NCBI RefSeq assembly: GCF_900143545.1 | Contig: NZ_FREV01000001.1 | Span: 496,001 to 560,000, forward strand | Reading direction: 5' to 3' | DNA from: Loktanella sp. Alg231-35 | GTDB taxonomy: Bacteria; Pseudomonadota; Alphaproteobacteria; Rhodobacterales; Rhodobacteraceae | Length of the DNA: 64,000 nt | Part shown: in pieces, positions 52,937 to 62,296 of the stretch | Position numbering within the stretch: position 1 is the stretch's first letter | Layout: each line of letters begins with the position of its first letter | Made by a program: the position numbers and the translations under genes | Notes under the pieces: model-generated | Told to the model about the DNA's origin: nothing | What the model saw: only the letters and a program-made list of their open reading frames with translations | Databases searched by the model: none

Positions 52937-53826
52937 AGGGCATGCTGGAACTGATCGTCGGTGATCCGCAAGCTGATCGCGCCGTGCCGCCCACTGGGCT
53001 AACTGCGCGGCTGACCGTTTTTGTGGCGGGTGTCATGGCGTTTCTGGCGGTTTTTGCGCTGGCGATTTCGCTGACCACGGGCAGGCAGGCCGCCATCTGG
53101 GCAGATGAACTGGCACAGTCGGCCACGCTCAGGTTGCCGGCGGACCCAGAAATGGCGGATGATCTGTTGCTTTCGGCTGTGGAAGTGCTCGAAACGACGC
53201 CTGGCGTGGCGCGCGTACGTGTTTTGTCGTCGGACGAACAACAGGCGTTGCTAGAGCCATGGTTTGGCCCTGACTTGCCGTTGGACAGCCTACCTGTCCC
53301 GCAATTGGTTGAGGTTGTGGCCGATGATGATGGCTACGATATTGATGGGCTGCGCGCGCGGCTGACGGCGCAGGTGCCGGGTGCTGTGCTGGATGATCAC
53401 ACGGCCTGGCGTGAACCGTTGGTGGCAGCTGCCAGCCGTGTCCGGCTGATTGGCTGGGCTGTGATAGTTCTGATTGGCGCGACAATAGCGGCGATGATCA
53501 CGCTGGCCGCGCAAGCCTCGCTTGCGGCAAATCAGCAGGTGATCCGGGTTTTGCGCCTTGTGGGCGCAAAGGATGTCTACATCGCCCGCGCTTTCGTGCG
53601 CCGCTACACGTTACGTGCTGGTTTGGGGGCCATAGTGGGGACGGTTATTGGGGTGGCCGGCGTTCAGCTTTTGCCCAGCGACGATCAGGTTGGCAGCATC
53701 CTGATGGGTGTGGGCTTTGACGGGGCTGCGTGGTTGTGGCCGATCCTGATCCCGCTTCTGTCCGCCGTCGTGGCCTTTTTGGCCACCCGCGCTGCTGCCT
53801 TTCGTACACTGAAAGAAATGACATGA
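52933..53826 (+). CDS. ftsX: Cell division protein FtsX
   Basis: A protein of 297 aa with four membrane helices (one near residue 35, then three in the last 130 residues) and a periplasmic loop (VARVRVLSSDEQQALLEPWFG). The C-terminal ABC permease part has VIRVLRLVGAKDVYIARAFVRRYTLRA, typical of FtsX. It works with FtsE. Its stop overlaps the start of the acyltransferase (ATGA). Confidence 0.93.
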   Translation: MKGMLELIVGDPQADRAVPPTGLTARLTVFVAGVMAFLAVFALAISLTTGRQAAIWADELAQSATLRLPADPEMADDLLLSAVEVLETTPGVARVRVLSSDEQQALLEPWFGPDLPLDSLPVPQLVEVVADDDGYDIDGLRARLTAQVPGAVLDDHTAWREPLVAAASRVRLIGWAVIVLIGATIAAMITLAAQASLAANQQVIRVLRLVGAKDVYIARAFVRRYTLRAGLGAIVGTVIGVAGVQLLPSDDQVGSILMGVGFDGAAWLWPILIPLLSAVVAFLATRAAAFRTLKEMT

Positions 53827-54551
53827 GCTATGCAATCCAATGGGTCAGGTCGCTGATCTTTAACGCGCAGATGTATGTGGCGCTCCTGGTGGTTGGTGTG
53901 ATCTACACGATACCGGCAATCATCTCGGCCAATGGGGCCGTTGCAGGGTGCCATGCCTATTGCCGCTATATTCGTTGGTCGGCAGGATGGATGATCGGCC
54001 TCAAATCGGAAATCCGGGGCGAGCCGCCCACGGATGAGGTGATGGTAGCCCCCAAACACCAGTCGTTCCTTGATGTGCTGTTGATCTATGGCGCCATTCC
54101 GCGCGGCAAGTTCATCTTCAAGGCGATCCTGAAATATGCCCCCATCGTTGGGCAATTTGGCCTTCGCATCGGCTGTATCCCAGTGGACCGTGGCAAACGT
54201 GGCCAGGCCATCAAAAAGATGATTGCCGATGTTGAGGCAGGTCGCGCGCACGCAGGACAGTTGATCATCTATCCGCAAGGTACCCGTATCGCACCGGGGG
54301 TTAAGGCCCCGTATAAGGTGGGCACCGGAGTGCTTTACCGTGAATTGGGCCAGCCTGTTGTGCCTGTGGCCACGAACGTTGGTGTTTTCTGGCCCAAGCG
54401 TGGCGTGTATCGCAAACCCGGTACGGCTGTGTTTGAATTCCTGCCAAGGATCGAACCGGGCCTGGAGGTTGACGATTTCATGGCAAAGCTTGAAACAGAG
54501 ATTGAAACCGCCTGTGACCGGCTAAACAAAGAGGCCGGGTTTGATGGCTAA
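53823..54551 (+). CDS. plsC: 1-Acylglycerol-3-phosphate acyltransferase (PlsC family)
   Basis: A protein of 242 aa with two N-terminal hydrophobic helices. The HX4D catalytic motif is HQSFLD (His79, Asp84), with IPVDRG and YPQGTRIAPG further on. It would acylate lysophosphatidic acid (PlsY, which makes it, is in this window at 33.4 kb). ATG at 53823 overlaps the ftsX stop by 4 bp. Confidence 0.93.
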   Translation: MSYAIQWVRSLIFNAQMYVALLVVGVIYTIPAIISANGAVAGCHAYCRYIRWSAGWMIGLKSEIRGEPPTDEVMVAPKHQSFLDVLLIYGAIPRGKFIFKAILKYAPIVGQFGLRIGCIPVDRGKRGQAIKKMIADVEAGRAHAGQLIIYPQGTRIAPGVKAPYKVGTGVLYRELGQPVVPVATNVGVFWPKRGVYRKPGTAVFEFLPRIEPGLEVDDFMAKLETEIETACDRLNKEAGFDG

Positions 54552-55152
54552 CCACATTGTCCACGATATTGCCGCTTTAGAGGCGCTTTATGGACAACCC
54601 GGTGAGGCTTCGCTGATCAAAGTGGCCGATCAACTAACCCCGCTTTATGCCAAATGGATCATGGCTTCGCGGTTGTGCGTGGTGTCAACGGTTGGGCCAG
54701 AAGGCACCGATGGCAGTCCGCGCGGCGATGATGGCCCCGTGGTGCAGGTGCCGGATGCCAAGACGTTGTTGCTGCCTGATTGGCGTGGCAATAACCGCAT
54801 TGATACCCTGCGCAATATTGTGGCCGACGGGCGCATCAGCCTGATGTTTGTAGTGCCGGGATCAAACAACGTCATCCGGGTGAACGGTCAGGCTGTGGTG
54901 TCGCTTGATCCGGCCCTTCTGGACCGTTTCGACCAAAAAGGTCGCCAGCCCCGCAGCGTGATCGTGATCACGATCAAAGAGGTTTACAGCCAATGCGCCC
55001 GTGCATTGATGCGTGCCGGAACATGGTCTGCAGGTGATGAAAGCGGTGATCTGCCAACCATTGGTGAGATGCTTGCCGAGCAAAAAGACGGCTTTGACGG
55101 TGCCGAATATGATGCTGCATGGGGCACGCGTGCCGCCAAGACGATGTGGTAG
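54544..55152 (+). CDS. Pyridoxamine 5'-phosphate oxidase-like flavin-binding protein
   Basis: A protein of 202 aa. SRLCVVSTVGPEGTDGSPRGDDGPVVQV and LLLPDWRGNNRIDTLRNIVADGR are typical of the MSMEG_1061-type pyridoxamine oxidase-like family (split-barrel, FMN-binding). It is a cytoplasmic flavoprotein of unknown substrate. ATG at 54544 overlaps the plsC stop by 8 bp. Its stop abuts the convergent peptidase stop (TAGCTA). Confidence 0.86.
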   Translation: MANHIVHDIAALEALYGQPGEASLIKVADQLTPLYAKWIMASRLCVVSTVGPEGTDGSPRGDDGPVVQVPDAKTLLLPDWRGNNRIDTLRNIVADGRISLMFVVPGSNNVIRVNGQAVVSLDPALLDRFDQKGRQPRSVIVITIKEVYSQCARALMRAGTWSAGDESGDLPTIGEMLAEQKDGFDGAEYDAAWGTRAAKTMW

Positions 55153-55824
55153 CTACCGTAGCCTCAAATTACTGCTGCGCCCCAGCCCGTAACGCAGGCA
55201 CCATGCGATCATCGCAAGGCTGATCACTAGCCAGAGAACACCCCACATCATGGTGGTTCCGCCGAATTCTTCTGCCAACATCCGCGCGTCCGACCGCAGA
55301 CCAGATCGCGCCAGCGTGTCGCTGAAGATGTCATAGGGCACGTAGATCATGCTGCTCAGCCCCATCACCCGCAACGCCATATCGTTGACGCCATGGCTAA
55401 AGTATCGCGCCAGCACGAGCATCCCAACACCCGCAGCAATCGTAAAGCTGAGCGCAAAGCCGCTGCGGATGTAAAGCCCGGCAATCACCAGCATCACCAC
55501 ACCGCAACCCGCCATAATCGTGCGATCCGCCTTTGTGCGTGTGGCAGCCATCAGCAGGCCGATCCCGATCAAGAGTGACCCAAGATAGCCAGCGGTCAGT
55601 GTGATGAAACGATTGCCACCCCGGCTCCAGACCGAGCCGCCTTGGTCTGGGGTGATGTTGAGACTGACAACCTCGCCACCGGTCAGAACTGTAGCAATGG
55701 CATGGGCGGCTTCATGAAAGAACACGATGAGGATCTTGAGTGGGGTCACAGCAGATGTCTGCCACAAGGCAAACACCAAAGCGGTGAGCAGCAAAAGCTG
55801 CCAATGTCCCTTGATCAGTGCCAA
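55153..55824 (-). CDS. M50-like membrane metallopeptidase
   Basis: A protein of 223 aa with about six hydrophobic helices. HEAAH (residues 38-42, in FFHEAAHAIATVLTGGEV) is the zinc motif. A distant Asp near 150 (HGVNDMALRVMG) could be the third ligand. Probably an intramembrane peptidase; the target is unknown. Three bases downstream lies accA on the same strand; the order suggests accA is transcribed first. Confidence 0.85.
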   Translation of the reverse strand: MALIKGHWQLLLLTALVFALWQTSAVTPLKILIVFFHEAAHAIATVLTGGEVVSLNITPDQGGSVWSRGGNRFITLTAGYLGSLLIGIGLLMAATRTKADRTIMAGCGVVMLVIAGLYIRSGFALSFTIAAGVGMLVLARYFSHGVNDMALRVMGLSSMIYVPYDIFSDTLARSGLRSDARMLAEEFGGTTMMWGVLWLVISLAMIAWCLRYGLGRSSNLRLR

Positions 55825-55826
55825 AC

Positions 55827-56789
55827 TCAGGCAGCGAGGCCCTTTGAGCCCAGATCAAGATACTTGCGCCGCCGATCCGCGCGCAGTTTTTCACCGGATA
55901 GGTTGCGCAATTCATTTAACATTGAAACCAGTGCCTCGCCGACGGCATCGATGGCGACCTTAGGATTACGATGCGCGCCGCCTTCGGGCTCTGCAATGAT
56001 CCGGTCGCAAACGCCGATCTCGTGCAGATCCTTGGAGGTCAGGCGCAGCGCCTCGGCGGATTCGCGCATTTTCTCGGCGTCTTTCCACAGGATCGAGGCG
56101 CAGCCTTCGGGGCTGATCACTGAATAGATCGAATGATCGAGCATCGCCACGCGATTAGCCGTCGCAAAGGCCACAGCCCCGCCAGAGCCGCCTTCGCCGA
56201 TCACAACACTGATCAGGGGCACGCCGAGTTCCAGACATTTTTCGGTTGACCGCGCGATCGCTTCGGATTGGCCGCGTTCTTCGGCGCCTTTGCCGGGATA
56301 TGCGCCGGGGGTGTCGACCAGCGTGATCACGGGCAGGCCAAAACGGTTGGCCAGCTCCATCAAGCGGATCGCCTTGCGGTATCCTTCGGGGCGGGCCATG
56401 CCAAAATTACGCTCAATCCGGGATTTCGTATCATTGCCCTTTTCATGGCCAATCACCATCACAGGGGTGCCGTCGAGCCGTGCAATCCCGCCCATAACAG
56501 CGTGATCATCGGCAAAGTTCCGGTCACCGGCCAGCGGCGTGTATTCCGTGAACAGCGCGTCAATGTAATCTTGGCAATGGGGGCGCTCTGGGTGGCGGGC
56601 CACTTGGCATTTGCGCCATGGGGTCAGGTCAGCATAAAGCGATTTGAGAAGGTCAGCGGCCTTTTTGTCCAGCGCACTGGCCTCTTTTTCCACGTCCATC
56701 TCAGGGTTGTCGCGGGCCATTGCACGAAGCTCTTCGGCTTTGCCTTCGATTTCGGCAAGCGGTTTTTCGAAGTCGAGGTATTGGGTCAT
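55827..56789 (-). CDS. accA: Acetyl-CoA carboxylase carboxyltransferase subunit alpha
   Basis: A protein of 320 aa. Features are [61 protein letters not shown] and [13 protein letters not shown]. It transfers the carboxyl group from biotin to acetyl-CoA in fatty-acid synthesis; AccB and AccC are elsewhere. ATG at 56789 is chosen over 56849. Confidence 0.95.
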   Translation of the reverse strand: MTQYLDFEKPLAEIEGKAEELRAMARDNPEMDVEKEASALDKKAADLLKSLYADLTPWRKCQVARHPERPHCQDYIDALFTEYTPLAGDRNFADDHAVMGGIARLDGTPVMVIGHEKGNDTKSRIERNFGMARPEGYRKAIRLMELANRFGLPVITLVDTPGAYPGKGAEERGQSEAIARSTEKCLELGVPLISVVIGEGGSGGAVAFATANRVAMLDHSIYSVISPEGCASILWKDAEKMRESAEALRLTSKDLHEIGVCDRIIAEPEGGAHRNPKVAIDAVGEALVSMLNELRNLSGEKLRADRRRKYLDLGSKGLAA

Positions 56790-56936
56790 GAACATGCGGC
56801 CTTCTGCGATATCACTTTGATATATGGGGTATGGCCCAGAAAATGGCAACGGCGGGCCGTGCCATAAAAATGCCGTTTACAATCGGCAGATAGTTGGCAG
56901 AATTTCAACAAACGTCACAACATCAGGAAATTAGAC

Positions 56937-57569
56937 ATGCGTATTCTCAGTCTCATTGCGGCAACTACTCTTGGTCTGACAGGCCCAGCATTTGCCCAAT
57001 CTATCGACTTTGGTGATGACAGCGGACAATGGTCCAATGACGGCGAATGTGATGATCCGCGCTTTGAAGGGCCGGGGATGACAACGACGCCGCTTTTGGA
57101 TGCGGATATTCGGGCAGATGCAACCGACTGCCGGACAGCATATGAAGCGGGCCGATTGGCGCTACGCGGCGAAGCCCCGTTGGAGATTGAACGCGATCCG
57201 GTCTTTGGTGACGACACCAACGAATGGGCCAATGATGGCGAATGTGATGACCGTCGCTTTTATGGCGCAGGCATGGCATCCGATCTTGCGATCTCGGGCA
57301 TTGGCACAGATGCCGCCGATTGCCGAAGCGCGTTGGAGTCTGGTCTGGTGGCGTTCTGGGACATGACAGCCGCCATTCAGGCCACGCAATGCGATGCCGT
57401 CAACTTTGGCGACGACAGCGGTGAATATGCTTATGATGGCGAATGCGATGATCCGCGCTTTGAAGGCATGGGGTCAGCCTCTGTCGTCTCAACCAACAGC
57501 TTTGGCACGGACGCAACCGATTGCAGCAGGCTCTGCGGCTATGGGGCGATTGCCCTACGCGACTACTAA
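56937..57569 (+). CDS. Secreted protein with three Cys/Asp-rich repeats
   Basis: A protein of 210 aa with a signal peptide (about 1-20). The mature part is three similar units of about 55-65 residues: each begins GDD(S/T) with an aromatic and DGECDDxRFxGxG (residues 26-46, 91-112, 158-179) and ends D(A/T)xDC with Ala-rich helix (61-78, 125-141, 192-207). Cys pairs recur in each unit (38/65, 103/129, 170/196), suggesting a disulfide per unit, with acidic clusters that could bind metal. No family recognised. Starts 147 bp from the divergent accA. Confidence 0.82.
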   Translation: MRILSLIAATTLGLTGPAFAQSIDFGDDSGQWSNDGECDDPRFEGPGMTTTPLLDADIRADATDCRTAYEAGRLALRGEAPLEIERDPVFGDDTNEWANDGECDDRRFYGAGMASDLAISGIGTDAADCRSALESGLVAFWDMTAAIQATQCDAVNFGDDSGEYAYDGECDDPRFEGMGSASVVSTNSFGTDATDCSRLCGYGAIALRDY

Positions 57570-57578
57570 AATTTGGCG

Positions 57579-58535
57579 TCAGCCCGAGATCATCTCGGAC
57601 TGGCGCACAATCACCTCGGCCTGTTTGATCGAGGCGATATCAACAAGACGCCCCTTATAGACCGTCGCCCCTTCGCCCCGCGCCTTGGCGTCTTCCATGG
57701 CGGCAAGGATTTCGCGGGCTTCGGCGACGGCTTCGTCTGATGGCGTGAACACCTCATTGGCCAGGGCAATCTGCTTGGGGTGGATCGCCCATTTGCCGAC
57801 CATTCCCAATGTGGCCGAACGGCGCGCCTGCGCGCGATAGCCTTCATCATCACTGAAATCGCCAAATGGCCCATCCACGGGTAGCACCCCATGGGTCCGG
57901 CACGCTGCAACAATCGCCGTCTGCGCCCAATGCCACGGATCGGAATAATGCCGCGCTTCGCCGTGTAGCATGTAGTAGTTTTCTTGCGTGCCCCCGATGC
58001 CCGTCGTTTGCATGCCCATGGAGGCTGCAAAATCAGCGGCACCCAGGCTCATCGCGGCCATGCGTGGTGAACTGGCGGCAATTTCTTCGACATGGGCGAT
58101 GCCGGCCGCAGATTCGATGATCACCTCAAAGCTAATCGGCTTGGTCCGACCTTTGGCTGTTTCGATTGCCGTCACAAGCGCATCAACCGCATAGACATCC
58201 GCCGCACAACCCACCTTGGGGATCATGATCTGATCAATGCGGTCACCTGCCTGCTCCAACACGTCGACGACGTCCTTGTACCAATACGGCGTGTCGAGGC
58301 CGTTGATCCGCACGGACAGGTATTTTGTATTCCAATCCACATCGTTGATGGCTTGTATGACATTGGCGCGCGCGGTGTACTTGTCGGAAGGCGACACGCT
58401 GTCTTCGAGGTCAAGGTTGATGACATCCGCCGCACTTGCCGCCATCTTTTCAAACAGCTTGGTGTTGGAGCCGGGGCCAAAAAGCTGGCAACGGTTCGGA
58501 CGGGCAGGGGGTGTGGGTTGCAGGCGGAATGACAT
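57579..58535 (-). CDS. mcl1: L-malyl-CoA/beta-methylmalyl-CoA lyase
   Basis: A protein of 318 aa of the HpcH/HpaI-CitE superfamily. Contains RPNRCQLFGPGSNTKLFEKMAAS, INLDLEDSVSPSDK and IPKVGCAADVYAVD, the pattern of Rhodobacter Mcl1. It cleaves L-malyl-CoA and beta-methylmalyl-CoA, the last reactions of the ethylmalonyl-CoA pathway for acetate assimilation. Convergent with the repeat protein. Confidence 0.9.
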   Translation of the reverse strand: MSFRLQPTPPARPNRCQLFGPGSNTKLFEKMAASAADVINLDLEDSVSPSDKYTARANVIQAINDVDWNTKYLSVRINGLDTPYWYKDVVDVLEQAGDRIDQIMIPKVGCAADVYAVDALVTAIETAKGRTKPISFEVIIESAAGIAHVEEIAASSPRMAAMSLGAADFAASMGMQTTGIGGTQENYYMLHGEARHYSDPWHWAQTAIVAACRTHGVLPVDGPFGDFSDDEGYRAQARRSATLGMVGKWAIHPKQIALANEVFTPSDEAVAEAREILAAMEDAKARGEGATVYKGRLVDIASIKQAEVIVRQSEMISG

Positions 58536-58651
58536 GGGTGATCCTTAACGTATCAATATTGCGTCACGAGTTGTGCAACGGGTAGATTATTGCGCGACAG
58601 TGAGCAAGTCGATTTTGCAGATGCAGCATACCTGTCTTTGCGGCAAGATTA

Positions 58652-58897
58652 CTATCGGCAGATGTGCTTGATGGCTTGCCCATCTCTCAATGTGAAGATT
58701 TCGACACAACTGGTGTCCGCTTGCCCGACAGTCCGATACCCCAGATCAAGGCTTCTGATCATTTCCCGCGGTGAGATGAATTTATCATCATTCAGGTCCA
58801 TGTAGGCGACGGGGAAGTCATGCCAGAAAATCAGGCCCGCCAGCGCCAGAAGTAACCCAACGATCGTCAGGATTGCGACTTTCAAAAACCAGCGCAT
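58652..58897 (-). CDS. Small membrane protein with one EF-hand-like loop
   Basis: A protein of 81 aa: an N-terminal helix (6-25) and then a 12-residue loop D34-x-N36-x-D38-x-F40-x-S42-x-x-E45, which fits the EF-hand calcium pattern at all six ligand positions. The end carries two cysteines (Cys64 and Cys80). No family recognised. A predicted periplasmic calcium sensor is an inference. Confidence 0.75.
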   Translation of the reverse strand: MRWFLKVAILTIVGLLLALAGLIFWHDFPVAYMDLNDDKFISPREMIRSLDLGYRTVGQADTSCVEIFTLRDGQAIKHICR

Positions 58898-58957
58898 CTA
58901 TTCTGGAACCTCATGACAGAACAGGCTGATTTTGGCAGTGTTCCCAATCCAAAGGGT

Positions 58958-60142
58958 CTACACCTCCGCGTCAACTATTGCTTTGGCCAGCACTGGCACA
59001 GTCTGTGCGTTCAGCCCTGCAATGTTCATCCGGCTGTCACCGACCATATAGATGCCGTGATCGCCGCGCAGCTTTTCAACCTTCTCGGGCGTGGTGCCCA
59101 GACGGCTGAACATGCCGCGATGAGTGCTGAGAAAATCAAAGCGGTCGCTATTGGTCAGGCGCTTGAGCTCATCCGCCAATTGTTGGCGCAAGGCCAGCAT
59201 ACCGTTACGGGTTTCTTCCAGCTCTGCCTCCCAATCTGCGCGCAGATCAGGGTCTTGCAGGATGGTTGTGACAACCCGCGCGCCGTGATCGGGTGGGAAA
59301 GAGTAGTTCTGACGGTTCAGGAACGCCAGATTTTGCTGCGCCAACGCCTGCTGATCGGCGTCCTTGCAAACCGCCATCAGAACGCCGGTGCGTTCGCGGT
59401 AAATGCCAAAATTCTTGGAACAGCTTGCCGCGATCAGGCAGTTCTCAAAGCTGCTGGCGATTTGGCGGGTTGCCTTGGCGTCTTCGGCCAACCCGTCTCC
59501 AAAGCCTTGATAGGCAATGTCGATGAAAGGCACAGCGCCTTTGTTTTGCATCACGCCGATGATCTGCGCCATTTGTTCATAAGTCAGGTTGGCACCGGTC
59601 GGGTTGTGGCAGCAGCCGTGCAGCAGAACGATGTCACCAGGGGCCACCTTTTCCAAATCGGCCATCAGCCCTGCAAAATCGACACCGCGCGTTTCGCTGT
59701 CAAAATAGCGGTATTCGGACATCTTCATGCCCAGATATTTGATGATCGATGGATGGTTCGGCCATGTCGGATTGGACAGCCAGACGGTGGCCGTGGGTGC
59801 GGCCAACCGGATCAGTTCCAGCGCCTGACGGATGGCACCCGTCCCACCGGGAGTAGCAACAGCCGCAACGCGCTCGTCTCGCACACTGTCGCCCAGCACA
59901 AGGTCCTTCATGACCGCGCCAAAGGCGGGATCACCAGCCAACCCGGTATAAGCCTTTGTGGATTGATCGGCGAGGATGCGTCGCTCTGCCTCTTTCACCG
60001 CACGCATAACCGGCGTGTTGCCTGTAGCATCTTTGTAGACACCAACACCAAGATCAACCTTGTCGCTGCGCGTGTCGGCCTTGTACTTGGCCATCAGGGC
60101 AAGGATCTTGTCAGCGGGTTGCGCAGTGAGGTTCTCAAGCAT
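58958..60142 (-). CDS. Aromatic/aspartate aminotransferase
   Basis: A protein of 394 aa of the class I aminotransferase fold. PLP-binding segments are GGTGAIRQALELI, LLHGCCHNPTGANL and CSKNFGIYRERTG with the Schiff-base Lys. It transaminates aromatic or acidic amino acids; a choice between tyrB and aspC cannot be made from sequence alone. The sulfurtransferase gene precedes it with a 3-bp gap. Confidence 0.92.
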   Translation of the reverse strand: MLENLTAQPADKILALMAKYKADTRSDKVDLGVGVYKDATGNTPVMRAVKEAERRILADQSTKAYTGLAGDPAFGAVMKDLVLGDSVRDERVAAVATPGGTGAIRQALELIRLAAPTATVWLSNPTWPNHPSIIKYLGMKMSEYRYFDSETRGVDFAGLMADLEKVAPGDIVLLHGCCHNPTGANLTYEQMAQIIGVMQNKGAVPFIDIAYQGFGDGLAEDAKATRQIASSFENCLIAASCSKNFGIYRERTGVLMAVCKDADQQALAQQNLAFLNRQNYSFPPDHGARVVTTILQDPDLRADWEAELEETRNGMLALRQQLADELKRLTNSDRFDFLSTHRGMFSRLGTTPEKVEKLRGDHGIYMVGDSRMNIAGLNAQTVPVLAKAIVDAEV

Positions 60143-60145
60143 TTG

Positions 60146-61009
60146 TCAGGCTCCGGTAGCGATTGGTAGGTCGGCGAACATGCCCCATTCGGACCATGAG
60201 CCGTCATAGAGCGCATGGTCGGTTTTCCCGATCCGTTCAAGGGCCAAAGATAGAATTGCTGCTGTCACACCGGACCCGCAGGTCGTGATGACGGGTTTGC
60301 GCAGATCGACGCCTGCATCAACGAAAACGGTGCGCAGCGCGGTGGGCGCCTTCATCGTGCCGTCGGCATTCAGCAGATCCCTGAAAAAGACGTTCTGCGA
60401 TCCCGGAATATGCCCCGAGCGCATGCCTTCTCGTGGCTCTTCGGCCTCTCCGCGAAAACGCGCGGCGGGGCGCGCATCAATGATGGCGTGATCTTGCAGT
60501 TTGGCGGCCCGCGCGACCTCGGTCACGTCGCGAACGCGGTGCATCTCGGGCTTCATCGTCATGTGTCGGTCGCGGATTGTGGGGGCCGTTTTCGTTGTGC
60601 GATGCCCGTCTGCCAGCCACTTGGGCAGACCGCCATCTAGCACAGCCACATTATGCTGCCCCATGAGTTTGAAAAGCCACCATACCCGCGCGGCGGAAAA
60701 CAAGCCCAGCCCGTCATAGACCACGACCTGATGCCCGTCGCCGACGCCGAGCGCGCGCATGCGAGACATAAATTTCTCGACCGGTGGAGCCATATGTGGC
60801 AGCTCAGAGCGGGCGTCGCTAATTTCATCAATATCAAAGAACCGCGCACCAGGGATATGGCCAGCGGCGTATTCTGCCTTGGGATTACGGCCCATGTCGG
60901 GCAGATACCAAGAGGCATCAAAGATACGCAGATCAGGGTCCTTGAGGTGCGCTGCCAGCCAGTCCGCGCTGACCAGCGTTTTGGGATCATCAGGTTGACT
61001 AACAGACAT
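60146..61009 (-). CDS. sseA: 3-Mercaptopyruvate/thiosulfate sulfurtransferase
   Basis: A protein of 287 aa, two rhodanese domains (about 10-140 and 165-285). The active site loop is CGSGVTA, with a serine in the mercaptopyruvate-type arrangement. DASWYLPDMGRNPKAEYAAGHIPGA is a typical start. It moves sulfur from mercaptopyruvate to thiols. The neighbouring aminotransferase could make mercaptopyruvate from cysteine, which supports the specificity. Confidence 0.93.
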   Translation of the reverse strand: MSVSQPDDPKTLVSADWLAAHLKDPDLRIFDASWYLPDMGRNPKAEYAAGHIPGARFFDIDEISDARSELPHMAPPVEKFMSRMRALGVGDGHQVVVYDGLGLFSAARVWWLFKLMGQHNVAVLDGGLPKWLADGHRTTKTAPTIRDRHMTMKPEMHRVRDVTEVARAAKLQDHAIIDARPAARFRGEAEEPREGMRSGHIPGSQNVFFRDLLNADGTMKAPTALRTVFVDAGVDLRKPVITTCGSGVTAAILSLALERIGKTDHALYDGSWSEWGMFADLPIATGA

Positions 61010-61132
61010 CGCGCGGCCTCTCTTGGCAATCGCGCCAGACGTAACGGCTGAGGGCATCCATGACAAGGGACCGCCTTAGAAATCACGTACATGAGGCGCA
61101 GTTATCCTGCGATAACGGTACCGCAGAATGGC

Positions 61133-61164
61133 AACGCCGCGCGCCATCACTGGCGCACGGCGTT
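61133..61164 (-). terminator. Long hairpin after the Gly-rich membrane protein gene
   Basis: A 14-bp stem with one mismatch (G-U in minus-strand RNA): left arm 61133-61146, right arm 61151-61164, 4-base loop TCAC, located 24 bp after the stop at 61188. A probable transcript end although the T run is weak. Confidence 0.6.
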
Positions 61165-61187
61165 TACCTAAATTGGTTTGGTCTGGC

Positions 61188-61463
61188 TTACTTGGCCATC
61201 ATGTTCTTGACGACGCCAACAACAGCCAGCGCGACGCCACCGCCGACACCGCCACCGGCAACCTGAGTCAGGATGCTGCCGATATCAAGGCCGCCGCCGC
61301 CCGCGCCACCCATGACAGCACCGAGGATCTGGCCGCCAAGGCCACCGCCCACGATCCCTGCAATCGAGTTGCCCAAAGTGCCCAGCGACAGGTTCTTCAT
61401 CACGCCACCTGCGACGTTCCCGCCAACGGCCCCCGAGATGAGCTGAATGATAAGTTGTTCCAT
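61188..61463 (-). CDS. Gly-rich small membrane protein
   Basis: A protein of 91 aa, Gly/Val/Ala-rich with hydrophobic stretches (GAVGGNVAGGVMKNLSLGTL and GGGVGGGVALAVVGVVKNMM), like GlsB/YmgE-type or glycine-zipper proteins. Function not known. ATG at 61463 was chosen as the frame's last Met before the Gly-rich part. Confidence 0.72.
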   Translation of the reverse strand: MEQLIIQLISGAVGGNVAGGVMKNLSLGTLGNSIAGIVGGGLGGQILGAVMGGAGGGGLDIGSILTQVAGGGVGGGVALAVVGVVKNMMAK

Positions 61464-61760
61464 GGTTGTCCCTTCGTTGCGGGCCCATTTCTTTTGAAAG
61501 CGCACCAGCCGGGCCCGGACCGTGCAGTAATAAAGTGAATGCCCGCGTCCTACGGCACAAGCATCAATTGTATTTTTGTGACGATTGGCGGGTTTGAGCA
61601 AAGGGGAAACGGAGGGCAGTTGTCCCCGTCGCGAGGTGGTGGGGGTGTTGCTTTGGCCTTTGTATTGTTGGCCGTGCAGCCTTTGCTGCTGTTGGAGCAC
61701 TGGCTGGGAATAGCGAACTGGCGAATTCCGCCAGACTGCGGCCAACCTGCCGCACCCCGC
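61464..61760. other. Gene-free stretch between the Gly-rich gene and smpB
   Basis: 297 bp. It contains a short hairpin CTGGCG-AATTC-CGCCAG (61718-61734) 27 bp downstream of smpB. No ORF with support; no tmRNA was recognised. Confidence 0.6.
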
Positions 61761-62234
61761 TTACTCTCCGTGCCGCAGCAACCGTTGCTTTTGCCGGCCC
61801 CAATCTCGTTTGGCCTCGGTTGCGCGTTTGTCGTGGTTTTTCTTGCCTTTGGCCGTGGCGATCTTCAACTTCACCAAGCCGCGGTCGTTGAAATACATCA
61901 CGAGGGGCACCAGCGTCATACCTTCGCGTTTGGTGGCATTCCACAGCCGCGCAACCTCGCGTTTGCTGGCCAGCAGCTTGCGCTTGCGTCGTTCTTCATG
62001 GGTGAACATTGCCTGCTCATATGGTGCGATATAGGCGTTGGTCAGCCACAATTCGCCGTCGTCCACAGAGGCATAGCTGTCGGCGATATTGGATTGGCCG
62101 GTGCGCAGTGACTTTACCTCGGACCCCATCAGGATGATCCCGACCTCAAGATCTTCTTCGATGGCATAGTCATAGCGCGCGCGCCGGTTTTCGGCGACGA
62201 CTTTGTAGTTTTTGTTTTCCGGTTTCTTGGCCAT
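61761..62234 (-). CDS. smpB: SsrA-binding protein SmpB
   Basis: A protein of 157 aa. [33 protein letters not shown] and the basic tail [17 protein letters not shown] are standard. It binds tmRNA for rescue of stalled ribosomes. ATG at 62234 is taken (MAKK start); an ATG at 62243 adds three residues. Confidence 0.94.
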   Translation of the reverse strand: MAKKPENKNYKVVAENRRARYDYAIEEDLEVGIILMGSEVKSLRTGQSNIADSYASVDDGELWLTNAYIAPYEQAMFTHEERRKRKLLASKREVARLWNATKREGMTLVPLVMYFNDRGLVKLKIATAKGKKNHDKRATEAKRDWGRQKQRLLRHGE

Positions 62235-62296
62235 AGTTGGCATCAGATAGGCGAGAAGGGCCCGGGGGGCAAGGTTGCCCCGGAGCAGGAGAAGAG

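Noticed and set aside
58913..60169. A 418-codon open frame on the plus strand
   Set aside because: It lies wholly antisense to the aminotransferase, whose motifs are complete; no family features in the antisense product.
61539..62111. A plus-strand frame of 190 codons over smpB
   Set aside because: smpB on the other strand is unmistakable; the plus frame has low-complexity hydrophobic stretches without family signature.
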